In this document: positions 1 through 9,000 of the stretch, one piece after another
Layout: each line of letters begins with the position of its first letter
How positions within the stretch are numbered: position 1 is the stretch's first letter
Source: JBBDYH01 sp040901795
GTDB taxonomy: Bacteria > Planctomycetota > Planctomycetia > Pirellulales > JALHPA01
Assembly: GCA_040901795.1 (NCBI GenBank)
Contig: JBBDYH010000136.1
Coordinates: forward strand, 1 to 64,000
Reading direction: 5' to 3'
Length of the DNA: 64,000 bases
The notes under the pieces: model-generated
Told to the model about the DNA's origin: nothing
Databases searched by the model: none
What the model saw: the letters and a program-made list of their open reading frames with translations, nothing else
Program-made: the position numbers and the translations under genes

Positions 1-71
1 GCGCTCGATACAAACCAAAACAAACCACGAACTTCGGCACAACGCAACCGGCTCCTGAGAGGTGCTCCCGG

Positions 72-102
72 TTGGCTTGGCACCGCAGGCAGGTGCTATA
101 AT
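72..102 (+). promoter_or_regulatory. Probable promoter of the toxin-antitoxin operon
   Basis: A perfect TATAAT lies at 97-102 and is preceded by TGC at 94-96, giving an extended -10 (TGnTATAAT). The -35 is weak: TTGGCT at 72-77 has a 19-bp spacer. The antitoxin start at 140 lies about 30 nt past the expected transcription start. Bases 1-71 hold nothing else I recognise. Confidence 0.5.
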
Positions 103-139
103 GGATCAGGCACCGTCCGCGGCTTGCTTGAGGTTCGCC

Positions 140-352
140 ATGACCATTACTGTCGAGGCTACGTTTGAGAACGGCGTTCTAAAGCCGTCTCAACCGCTCC
201 CGTTACAGGAACAGGAAAAGGTTCAATTGACGGTCCGCAGAGGTGTTGGCGCGGCCGACGAGACGTTTGGCATCATCGGTTGGTCAGGTGATGCAGAGAC
301 TTTTGAGCGGATACTAAAGGAATCGGAAGCCGATCTGCTGGAGCCGCCATGA
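140..352 (+). CDS. AF2212/DUF104-like antitoxin
   Basis: This 70-residue protein begins MTITVEATFENGVLKP, the characteristic opening of DUF104/AF2212-like antitoxins (T-V-x-A-x-[FY]-E-x-G-V-L-K-P). These are small beta-rich proteins that neutralise a PIN-domain toxin and usually autoregulate the operon. The ATG at 140 was chosen because the family N-terminus starts there; the reading frame extends back to 62, but that segment is unlike the family and contains the promoter. The last codons overlap the toxin start by 4 nt (ATGA), so the two are translationally coupled. The C-terminal half (residues 38-70, acidic, with an IIGWSGD segment) is the likely toxin-wrapping region. That role is inference. 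Confidence 0.8.
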   Translation: MTITVEATFENGVLKPSQPLPLQEQEKVQLTVRRGVGAADETFGIIGWSGDAETFERILKESEADLLEPP

Positions 353-846
353 TCTTCACGGATCTGGTTGACGGCGAGACGGTTTTTCTCGACGCGAATA
401 TCCTGGTTTATCACTTCGCGCCTCATCCTGTCTTCGGACAGTCGTCGAACGCGCTGGTTCGGCGTATCGAGAACCAGGCGATTGCCGGCTACACGTCCAC
501 TGCTGTTCTCAGTGAGGTCGCGCACCATTTGATGACGTTTGAGGCGTCAAGCGTTTTTGGTTGGACCAGCAAAGTCGTGCAGCGGCTTCGCCAAGATCCG
601 GCTGCAGTTCAGCAATTAACTGCGTTTCATCAAGCTATCGCCAAAGTGCCGCAACTGGGCATCCACGTGTTGACAATTGCTGAATCGCTCATCGAATCCG
701 CCGCTCTTGTGAGCCGGCAAACAGGTCTTCTGAGCAATGATGCGTTGATCGTCGCTGTGATGCGAGAAAACGGTTTAACGAACCTCGCTAGCAACGATGC
801 CGACTTCGATCGCGTGGCCGGTCTCGTGCGGTATTGGCCAAGTTGA
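349..846 (+). CDS. PIN-domain ribonuclease toxin (VapC-like)
   Basis: This 165-residue protein has the four acidic positions of the PIN fold: Asp in FLDANILVY (about residue 15), Glu in LSEVAHH (about 60), Asp in LLSNDALIVA (about 128) and Asp in ASNDADFD (about 148). PIN toxins are Mg2+-dependent ribonucleases, often cutting tRNA or rRNA, and are held inactive by the antitoxin. Its start overlaps the upstream antitoxin stop by 4 nt. At 165 residues it is a little longer than the usual 125-145, the extra lying in an amphipathic stretch around residues 70-110. The RNA target cannot be read from the sequence. It converges on the subtilase gene, with a palindrome between them. Confidence 0.88.
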   Translation: MIFTDLVDGETVFLDANILVYHFAPHPVFGQSSNALVRRIENQAIAGYTSTAVLSEVAHHLMTFEASSVFGWTSKVVQRLRQDPAAVQQLTAFHQAIAKVPQLGIHVLTIAESLIESAALVSRQTGLLSNDALIVAVMRENGLTNLASNDADFDRVAGLVRYWPS

Positions 847-931
847 GTGTCAGCAAGGTTCAAAACGTCCGGGCGGCAAGCGGATGGTGGCGAGACGAGG
901 CAGGCGTCCAAGTCTGTTTTACGAAACATCG

Positions 932-955
932 CTCCGCCCGCCGCGGCGGGCGGAG
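932..955. repeat. Perfect GC palindrome between convergent genes
   Basis: CTCCGCCCGCCG pairs with CGGCGGGCGGAG, a 12-bp perfect self-complementary stem. It sits in the 123-bp gap between the toxin stop (846) and the subtilase stop (970). No T-tract follows, so it is not a classical intrinsic terminator. A palindrome with the same CCCGCCGCGGCGGG core is at 53124-53149. The rest of 847-969 holds no gene. Confidence 0.6.
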
Positions 956-969
956 GCGAGGCCGCCTGC

Positions 970-3063
970 TTACACTCGCATCTTGATACGCGATTTGCGC
1001 GTCCAGGTGCTTTCGGGTTCGGCGAACAGTTGTTCGAGTGACGCGGCATCGATGAGTGAAACCGAGCTATTGTCCTTCGATTGCGTGGAGAGAGCTGTGC
1101 TTTCGGCGGGCGCGCTGGCCCTGCGCGCACTCCACTTTGCAGTAGTCGGCGGGTCGGCGATACCTTGGGGGTTCGTGTTGCCGGCGGCCAGCGCGAAGCT
1201 AGTGGCGGGCGATTGGCTGCCGGAGGTGCGTGTGGCGGCGGCGGTGTACTGATACACGCGATCCGATGAACTATCGACGATCCAGATGTCGCTCATGTTG
1301 GCCAGGTCGAGCGTGATGCCCGTCGGCCTGCCGCCGCCGGAGCTGATCGCCCAGCTTCCGACCAGCGAGCCGGAGAGCGTGTACTTGAAGACCTTATCGG
1401 TCGAGTTGTCGTTGACCACCCACAGGTATTGGCCGTCGGTGGTAATGCCCTTGGGATTACGGTTGCCGCTGTTGAGGGCAAAACTGCTGGTGGCGTTTTG
1501 GCTGTCGGACAACCGGCCGGCGGCGCCGGTATAGCGGTAGACGCGGTCCTTCCTGGCATCGACGATCCACACATCGGCGCCGTTGGTGGCAATTCCTTCT
1601 ACAATTGCATTACTTGCGAGACTGCCGGCGGTCCACGATCCCAAGAGCGCGCCTGTCGTACTGTAGACGTAGACCTTCTTGTTGGCGTCGACGACCCAGG
1701 TCTTGTCGCCGGCCGCGGTGCTCGCCGCGCCGCGCGGGGCGCTATTGCCGGTGTTGAGCGCATAGTTCTCGACCGGCGCGCCAGTTGCCCCGTACTCATA
1801 CGTGCGATCCTGCGTGGCGTCGTTGACGACGTAGAACTTCGTTTGTGGTGTTACCTGTACAACACCAAGAGCATTGGCTGCGTTGAGCCGTCCGCCAGAG
1901 ACCGTAATGCCAGAGAGCGCCGGAAGCGGATCGACCGTGGCAAGAAGGTGATTCTTCAGTTGTGTGTAACTCCATTCTGGATGAACACTCTTCAGCAATG
2001 CAGCGACTCCCGACGTGTGTGAAGATGCGCCGGAAGAACCGCCCGGATGGCTCACGCCCAGATGAACCGTGGTTTGTCCATAGTTCCCTGTGAGTTCGTT
2101 GGACCCGTTGACAGGGGTTGCCGAGATAATGTTGTCAAGCGCGTAGGACGCCGGAAACAACGGCGACACGTCATTGTTAGTTCGGTCATTCCCTGCGGCC
2201 GCGATGAATAAGTGCCCTGCCTGACGAGCGCGTGCGATGGCCTCGTAGATCTCCTGAGAATAGACATATCCGCCGTCTGCGGCGCGCCAACTGTTATTAG
2301 AAATTGGTGCACCAGACGCAACTGCGTAGTCAATTCCAGCCGCTGCGTTGACGTTTTCGATCACTAAACCCTCGGCTCGAATCCGAACGGGAATTAGCCG
2401 GACGTTCCAGTTGATTCCCGCGCTCGCGACACCGTTGTTGGTCATTGCGCCTATCTGTTGGGCTTGACCGGTACCATGGCTTTGATAAATCCCGCCGGAG
2501 ATTTCAGGCCGCGGATCATTATCATTGTCATGAAAATCCCAGCCGACGAGGTCATCTGTATGACCGTTTCCGTCTTCATCCACGCCGTTCTCCCAACTCG
2601 GATCGGCAAGTAGATCCCCGCCATCAATGTAGCCGTTTGCGTTGACATCGAGCACTAGGCTGCTGTTGGCGGAGTCGTTTAAGTCCCGAAACGAGATTAG
2701 GCCATCGTTGTCAGTGTCGGTAAGAGCGGCGACGATGTTGGCGGGGATTTCCGCTTGGTTCAGCCATACATTTTGGTAAAGATCCGGATCATCATAATCG
2801 ACGCCTGAGTCAAGAACCGCAACTACCGTAGCCATACTGCCAGTGGTGACCGCCCATGCTTCAGGGCCATCGAGGTCCGCATCATAGATGCCGCCCGCCT
2901 GCCCGGTGTTGTCGAGAGACCATTGCTGCGCGAATCCCGGATCGTTGGGATAAACGCCCGCCATCATTGCACGGTTTTCGAGCGTCTCAAATGAGAAGCG
3001 GCGGCGGTTGCTGGTTCGGCGTGAGGAGGATGGGGTCCGTGAGTGGAAGAGTTTCCGTATCAT
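970..3063 (-). CDS. S8 (subtilisin-like) family protein with degenerate active-site motifs and a C-terminal beta-propeller-like region
   Basis: This 697-residue protein starts with a basic region and FSFETLENRAMMAG, a LEPR-XLL-like export or anchoring motif common in planctomycetes. Subtilase landmarks follow: Asp in VAVLDSGVDYDD (about residue 84), His in SHGTGQAQ (about 196), oxyanion-hole Asn in AAAGND and Ser in GASSHTSGVAALL (about 345). The family His motif is normally HGTHVAG, and the Ser motif is GTSMATPHVSGVAAL. Here both are altered and the Ser motif is about three residues short. Acidic DxDxDG-like stretches between Asp and His (about 115-175) resemble Ca2+-binding loops. From about residue 405 there are four or five repeats of the type WVVD-x-VYVYS-TGALLGSW, suggesting a propeller. 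Secreted. Whether it is still a protease is uncertain. Confidence 0.8.
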   Translation of the reverse strand: MIRKLFHSRTPSSSRRTSNRRRFSFETLENRAMMAGVYPNDPGFAQQWSLDNTGQAGGIYDADLDGPEAWAVTTGSMATVVAVLDSGVDYDDPDLYQNVWLNQAEIPANIVAALTDTDNDGLISFRDLNDSANSSLVLDVNANGYIDGGDLLADPSWENGVDEDGNGHTDDLVGWDFHDNDNDPRPEISGGIYQSHGTGQAQQIGAMTNNGVASAGINWNVRLIPVRIRAEGLVIENVNAAAGIDYAVASGAPISNNSWRAADGGYVYSQEIYEAIARARQAGHLFIAAAGNDRTNNDVSPLFPASYALDNIISATPVNGSNELTGNYGQTTVHLGVSHPGGSSGASSHTSGVAALLKSVHPEWSYTQLKNHLLATVDPLPALSGITVSGGRLNAANALGVVQVTPQTKFYVVNDATQDRTYEYGATGAPVENYALNTGNSAPRGAASTAAGDKTWVVDANKKVYVYSTTGALLGSWTAGSLASNAIVEGIATNGADVWIVDARKDRVYRYTGAAGRLSDSQNATSSFALNSGNRNPKGITTDGQYLWVVNDNSTDKVFKYTLSGSLVGSWAISSGGGRPTGITLDLANMSDIWIVDSSSDRVYQYTAAATRTSGSQSPATSFALAAGNTNPQGIADPPTTAKWSARRASAPAESTALSTQSKDNSSVSLIDAASLEQLFAEPESTWTRKSRIKMRV

Positions 3064-3211
3064 CAGTGGTTTTCCTTTGTGAAGTGGCCGGTTTGCGGCC
3101 GTGATGTGGTGCGTTTAAAGGTCTGCGCGCACCGCGAGCGCAGAAGTTTCTGGGGGTTTGTCGTTGCCGAGGCGCGGGCGCCCGGCTACACGTTCTGCCC
3201 GAATGAAGCCG

Positions 3212-5917
3212 TCAGTTCAGTACAAGCGCCTCGCTTCTGTTCCGTTTGCTTGAGAAGGCATCGTCCTGCGCCGCGAGCAACTGCTGGATGGCAAGGACAT
3301 AGGAGCGCATATCGAAAAGAGGCGCCTCCGCTGGGGCATCGTAGACCTCTCGCTCCGCGAGAGGACTCATCTCGCGGAGCGAGATGGCTACGGTGGCAGG
3401 CGCAGCCTGACTGACGAGTGCGGCCGCCGGATCGTACAATGCGCCTAGCAACGTCATGTCGTCGTCATCGACGAAGCCGTTGTAGTCGAAGTCGCCCAAC
3501 GCCCAATTCGGCTGCGGCACGCCACGGGCAAAGGTCGCGCTGACAACCGTCACGTCGTTGTCGTCAACCAAGCCATCCAGATTGGCGTCGCCGGTAGGGG
3601 TGTAGGCGATGAGAATTGACGTGTCGTCGACCGGCTGACCGCGGAAGTTCGTGTACAGGCCCAGCGGCAGCGTCGCGTTTTCTGCATAGCCAATGGAGTA
3701 CCCCTCCGGATCCACTTTGTTAGCTTCTGAAGCAGTGGAACTGTTGATTCCAGGCCTGGTCCAGTTTGCCCCAAAGCCCGGCCCGCCGCGGCCGGAGAAG
3801 ACACGCTCGCGAATCGCCGCCAGCGGCGAAGCGCCGGTGTAATCGACCACCAATGCATTGTCGGCCAGATCGAGCACGGCCTCGGGGCCCAACGTCAAGC
3901 TGGTCAGTCGGCTCACGTTGCTATCGGGCAGCAGCGTGACACGACCGTCGCCGTTCAGATTCAAAGCATCCTGTTCAAGCTGCGCAGTGATTAGTTCCGC
4001 CCCGGCGTCCACGGTAGTATTCAGCACGCCCGTGGAAAGACTGTCGATCCGCACGCGGCCGCTTTTCACATGAAGCTCGTTAAGCCCGGCCCCGGCTATG
4101 AAGAGGATTCCGCCGTCCGGTCCCTCCGAACCGGCAGGCAACTCGACAAAAATAGAGTCGTCGCCGCCGTCGTCATCGAAGTATGGAAGCGGCTCTTTCG
4201 AGGTCATGGGCCATGTCAAGGGATCCTGCCCCGGAAATGGCGGATTTCCAAAATACACCTCCAGCGATTGGCCATCTTTGGAGGCGCGCAGCGTCCACGT
4301 AGAGTCGTTGCCTTCGACCAGAGCGATCGCTTCGCCGTCGCCGATTGTGGCGCCTTGTGGATTGGAAAGCTGCACCGAGAACGTTTCGTCAGGATCCTCC
4401 AACGTCGCATCATTGATGACGGGCACCACAATCGTTTGTATCGTCTGACCAGGTGCGAAGGTCACGGAGCCCGTGGTCGCGACGTAATCCAAACCCGCCT
4501 GCGCGGTCTGGTCCGCTGTGGCGTAGTCCACTCTGACTGGCGTGTTCAGCGGCGGGTTGAGCCGCACGGTGAACGCGGCGTGAGGGCCTTCTTCGGCGAC
4601 GGTTATGTCGTTGATCGAGAGGGTCGGTCCTGCGGGGTCGCTGTCCTGGATCGTGGCCACGCCTTGGCCGTCGAGGATGGTGGCGCCGACGGCGTTGGAG
4701 AGATTAACGGTGAACGTCTCAGACGGCTCGGCAATGGCGTCGTCTAGCGTCTTGACCAGTATGGTTCGTGTGGTCTGTCCAGGCGCAAACGTCAGCGTGC
4801 CGAAGGCCGCAGCATAATCGGTCCCTTCTGTGGCGGAGCCGTTGCTTATTGTGTAGGCCACGGTCACCGGCGCAGCGCTCGGTTCACTGAGCGTAACCGT
4901 GAAGACTGCCAGCGAGGAATGCCCAAATCGCTCGACGAAGTTTCCGGAAGAAAGACTCGAATTGTAGACCAGGCCGTCGGGCCCAATACTTAAGAACCAC
5001 CCATCTCTTCGCAGCGGGAAACTGTCGACGAACGCGCCCGTTGCCGCGTCGAATCGGACGATACTCCAATCCAAGCCGCTAGTCCCTCTGCGAACGGTCG
5101 TGTATAGGAAGCCGTCTGGGCCAAGCGACAACCACTTCGGCCCGGCTACTGCACTATCTGTGGCGAAGACATCCAGGAATGCCCCCGTCCGGCCGTCATA
5201 TCGCAAAATCTGTTGGTTATTCTGACTGGATACATATAGGTCTTTAGCGCCATCCTGGTTGCCGTCCGGCCCAAACACCGCTTTAAGTGCTCCGTCCAAC
5301 CCTCCGCTTCCTGCGGCAACAAAAACGGCGATGCCTGTCGCGTTATAGCGAAGTACCTCGTTGCTGGAGCAAGTGACGAACAGGCTGCCATCGTCACCAA
5401 CAGTTAGGCCAGCGGGACCAGACAGTCCACTGGCGACCGTGTCGAGATAGGCACCCGTGATGCCGTCGTAGCGAAGAACGTTGTTGCCTAGAAAGCTAGT
5501 GACGTAGAGGCTGCCGTCGGGCGTAAACACAAAGTCGATAACATCGATGAGACCGCCGCTTCCCGCTGGAACAAAGACGTTGAGAAATGCCCCCGTCTGC
5601 CCGTCATAGCGCAGGATCTCCATCTCATCGCCTCTGATGCCGGTGACATAGAGCTCCGAGACACCATCGCTATTTACGTCTGGACCGAATGTCAAGCCCC
5701 TGGGTCTTGCAAGTCCGCCGCTGCGTTCAGAAACGAAACGGTCGATGAATTTCAACTCATCGCTTCCTTCGATCACGGTGGCGTCGCTGATGGAGAGGTC
5801 GCCGGCCATGAGGACGCGGTTTTCGAGCCTCTGCAGTAGCAGTCGGGGGCGGTGAGCTGTTGGCTGCTGCCCGCGGCGGCCTACGGTCTGGAACGCGCGG
5901 CGTGCAAAAAAGGGCAT
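3212..5917 (-). CDS. Large surface protein: LEPR-XLL motif, Calx-beta domain split by an NHL propeller, second Calx-beta, dockerin-like C-terminus
   Basis: This 901-residue protein has a LEPR-XLL-type motif (LLLQRLENRVLMAGD, about residues 26-40). A first Calx-beta strand follows at once (SISDATVIEG, about 42-51). Then come roughly 280 residues of NHL-like repeats (FGPDxxLYVTS...VLRYDGxTGAYLD, about 58-335). The Calx-beta domain resumes with AVFTVTLSEPSAAPVTVAY (about 338-430), and a complete second one is at about 430-530. A mixed region leads to two dockerin-like Ca2+ repeats, GDANLDGLVDDNDV and GDFDYNGFVDDDDM (about 772-832). About residues 842-858 are encoded by a REP palindrome. The family suggests Ca2+-dependent surface or matrix protein binding; no enzyme motif was seen. 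It is transcribed in the same direction as the kinase gene upstream, which has a related propeller. Confidence 0.82.
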   Translation of the reverse strand: MPFFARRAFQTVGRRGQQPTAHRPRLLLQRLENRVLMAGDLSISDATVIEGSDELKFIDRFVSERSGGLARPRGLTFGPDVNSDGVSELYVTGIRGDEMEILRYDGQTGAFLNVFVPAGSGGLIDVIDFVFTPDGSLYVTSFLGNNVLRYDGITGAYLDTVASGLSGPAGLTVGDDGSLFVTCSSNEVLRYNATGIAVFVAAGSGGLDGALKAVFGPDGNQDGAKDLYVSSQNNQQILRYDGRTGAFLDVFATDSAVAGPKWLSLGPDGFLYTTVRRGTSGLDWSIVRFDAATGAFVDSFPLRRDGWFLSIGPDGLVYNSSLSSGNFVERFGHSSLAVFTVTLSEPSAAPVTVAYTISNGSATEGTDYAAAFGTLTFAPGQTTRTILVKTLDDAIAEPSETFTVNLSNAVGATILDGQGVATIQDSDPAGPTLSINDITVAEEGPHAAFTVRLNPPLNTPVRVDYATADQTAQAGLDYVATTGSVTFAPGQTIQTIVVPVINDATLEDPDETFSVQLSNPQGATIGDGEAIALVEGNDSTWTLRASKDGQSLEVYFGNPPFPGQDPLTWPMTSKEPLPYFDDDGGDDSIFVELPAGSEGPDGGILFIAGAGLNELHVKSGRVRIDSLSTGVLNTTVDAGAELITAQLEQDALNLNGDGRVTLLPDSNVSRLTSLTLGPEAVLDLADNALVVDYTGASPLAAIRERVFSGRGGPGFGANWTRPGINSSTASEANKVDPEGYSIGYAENATLPLGLYTNFRGQPVDDTSILIAYTPTGDANLDGLVDDNDVTVVSATFARGVPQPNWALGDFDYNGFVDDDDMTLLGALYDPAAALVSQAAPATVAISLREMSPLAEREVYDAPAEAPLFDMRSYVLAIQQLLAAQDDAFSSKRNRSEALVLN
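3341..3391. repeat. REP-like double hairpin inside the surface-protein gene
   Basis: Two hairpins lie back to back: CCTCTCGC-TCC-GCGAGAGG and CATCTCGC-GGA-GCGAGATG, bracketed by GTAG and CTAC. Relatives with the same layout are at 47240-47318 and 62800-62850. Here the repeat is read in frame and contributes the peptide ISLREMSPLAEREVYD near the C-terminus of the surface protein. Confidence 0.75.
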
Positions 5918-6010
5918 TGGAGTTCCTTATGGGGCGCAAGAACCAACTGTTTGTGACCCGAAAGGGCTCAAACCGCTACTGCATGCGAACCCTTTCGTGG
6001 ATGTGACGTG

Positions 6011-9000
6011 CTAATGTTGCGCTGCCGACCGGGATGTCATATAGCGCAGCACACCCCTTTCGGACGGTTCGCGCGCGGTGCCAATCGAGACGTAAAGCCG
6101 CCCTTGGCGGTCGAACGCGAAGCCGTCCAGACCCTGAAGATTCGAGGACTCGACGCCCGAGGGGACGACTAGATTAACAAACCCGCCGGTCTTGGCGTTA
6201 AATCGCCTGATCTCATGGCTGCGTTGACAGGCGACGTAAAGGAATCCGTCGTCGCGAAACTCTAGGACAAGCGGCCGGGCAAGTCCTGGTGCTAGTCCCG
6301 AAATGAATGCCTTGAGGAACTTGCCCGTTGTGCCGTCGTAGACATTGATTGCACCTGTGCTTGCGCTGGCTACGTAGAGGTTACCATCGGGACCAAAGGC
6401 TACGCCGGTGACACCTTCCAAACCGCCGCTTCCTGCTGTTATAAAGTCCCCCATATACGCCCCTGTTGCGCCGTTGTATCGCTTCACGTTGTCGTCGACT
6501 CGCGAAGTGACGTAGAGGTTGCGATCGGGTCCGAAGGCCAGTCCCTTGCCTACTCCAAGTCCACCACTTGCTGAGGGCACGAAGACATTGTATTCGCCTG
6601 TGGTTACGTCAAAGCGGACGATGTTGCGAGACCAATGCCCGCTGACGTACAAGCGGTCATCGGGACCGAAGATCATACCCCAGGGACCATCCAACTCCCC
6701 ACCGGAGGTTGCCAAATCTCGAACCCATGCGCCTGTGTCGCCATCAAAGACTGTGACAACGTCCGCCTCGTGACTGGCGACGTAAATTTTTCCATCGGGG
6801 CCGACGCGGATGTGATGCGCGAACGCAAGTCCGGATGCGTCGGGTTTGATGAGCACACGATCGAATTTGTAGTACGAGTCTGGAAGGGGAAGCGTGTCGA
6901 CGAGTTGTTTGGCCTGATCGCGAAGCTGGACGAGTTCCGCCGGCGGCGTTTCCAGTTTGTCGATTCGGGCGGCAGAGGCGTCGTAGTAGTTTTTCGCATG
7001 CACGGCGTGGCTCAAATGAGCATGGGCCATCGCGATGTGCAGCCAATCGTAGGCGTGGTCCTGTTTGTTTGGTTTTGCTGTTTGTTCAAAGCACCGCAGG
7101 GCGGCCGACCATTGTTGACGGCGAAAACTGTACATCGCGGCGGCGCGGCGGACGAAAGGTGTATCGCGGAAGTTATTACCTTCACGGACCGTGGCGGCGT
7201 TCTCAGCAACGTCACCGGGGAAAGTCTCCTGAAACCACTCCAGGTCGCGTTGCCGATTATGAGTGCCGCTTACATAAACGTTTGCATTCGGGAATTCCTG
7301 CAAGGCATTGAGCCACAACCGAGCGGCGATGCGACGAAGGATTTGTGCATCGTCCGGCCGTTCTTCTGCGGATGAGAGCTGCGCCGCCATGGCCCAGACG
7401 TTCGCCTGGAGGACGCGATAGCGAAGGACCCGTGGCCGGGCGATGTCCCTGAGGACGCGCGTGACCAGCTCGCATGATCCAAGCTCTTGTTCGGCCTCGT
7501 ACGGGCGCCCGGACCGGCGCAGCGCATCGGCCAGTTTCAACTGCGTCTCGACGTAGCGGCAGAACGGTCCAGGCTCAGGCTCAGTCGACACGTCGGCGGC
7601 AAACTTGGCGTTGACGAAATCCTCCGGGGTCCGCTGGGCCTTGAGCGACTGTCGCTGCAGCGCCAGTGAGTTTCGGTAGTGGGCAATCGCCTCCTCGAGT
7701 TCACCCTGCTGCGCGGCGATGTCTGCGGTCTGGACGACAAGCTGGATTTCGTTCTGCAGAAACGAGCGAGCGTCTTGATAGGCTTTCGCCCGGATGCCTT
7801 GGCAATGGCCCAGTCCCTTTTCATTCTCCTGCCTGGCCTCGGTCAACTGGTTCTGATCGAGCAAGATGCTTGCGATCCGATAACGGCAAGTGATGAGAGA
7901 CAGCGGAAAGTACGTGTTGGGCGGCGTCTCTCGTATGAGCTGATCGCGAATATCCTGCACCAAGCGGAGTGCCTCGTCGAACTTGCCCTGGTGCTGCATC
8001 ACGTGCGCGTACTCCAACTTGCACGCGACTAGTCGGTCAGCATTGGCCTTGCTCTCTGGGAGCGATTGCAGGAGATCGAGCGCCTCGCGGTCGGCAGCCT
8101 CAGCCTTGGCAAAGTCTTGAAGCTCGCGATAGACGGCGCCGAGACTCAACAGGGGAGTGGCTAAGGCCTCGCGATAGGCCGCTTCGGTGGCGAACTCGTC
8201 GCGGAGGGGGCGGGCGATGTTGAGCGATTCTTTAAGCGGGAGGAGGGCTTCCTCGTAGTTCTCCAGATACTTTTCCAGCTCGCCAATCCGCTGGTAGGCG
8301 CCGGCCTGCGTGATGAGGTCATGCGGAGTTTGCGCCGGCCGCTCGACGATTCGGCGGTAGAAGTCAGCCGCCTGCTCGAGGAACTGCTGCTGTAAATTGG
8401 ACGGGGCCGTCTCGTTGGCAAGCCACTCGATGGCAAAGTTCGTGTAGAGCTTGTCAACGGCGTCCGTGGCGACTTCAAGGTTGTCCTGGGCCTGTGTGAG
8501 TGCGTCAGCCGTCTTTTGTTGCTCGTCGGTTACAAGCGCTAACACGACGCCGAGGGCGGTGAGCGAGACGGCCAACACGATGACGAGACTCAGCACGGCC
8601 GCGACGTGGCGGCGGCCCCAGCGGTGAAGGCGTGCGAGCGGCGGCGGGCGACGAGCGCGAATCGGCTTATCGGCGAGGAACTGCGCCAGGTCTGCCGCCA
8701 GCTCCCTGGCCGTGGTGTATCGCTCGACCGACTCTTTCGACATTGCCTTGAAAATGACGGTTTCGAGGTCGGCGGGGATCCGTGGATTGATCGCGCGCAG
8801 CCGCGGTGGTTCTTGCTCGGCGACCTGCCGGATGAGCTTTTGCCGGTCGTTGTCGGGAAACGCCGGCCGTAGGGCGAGCAATTCGTAGAGCGTCACGCCC
8901 AGCGAATAGATATCCGTCCGCTCGTCGAGCAACTTGGCGCCTGAGGCTTGCTCAGGGCTCATGTAGCGCAGCGTGCCCAGCATGTCGCCGGTCAGCGTCA

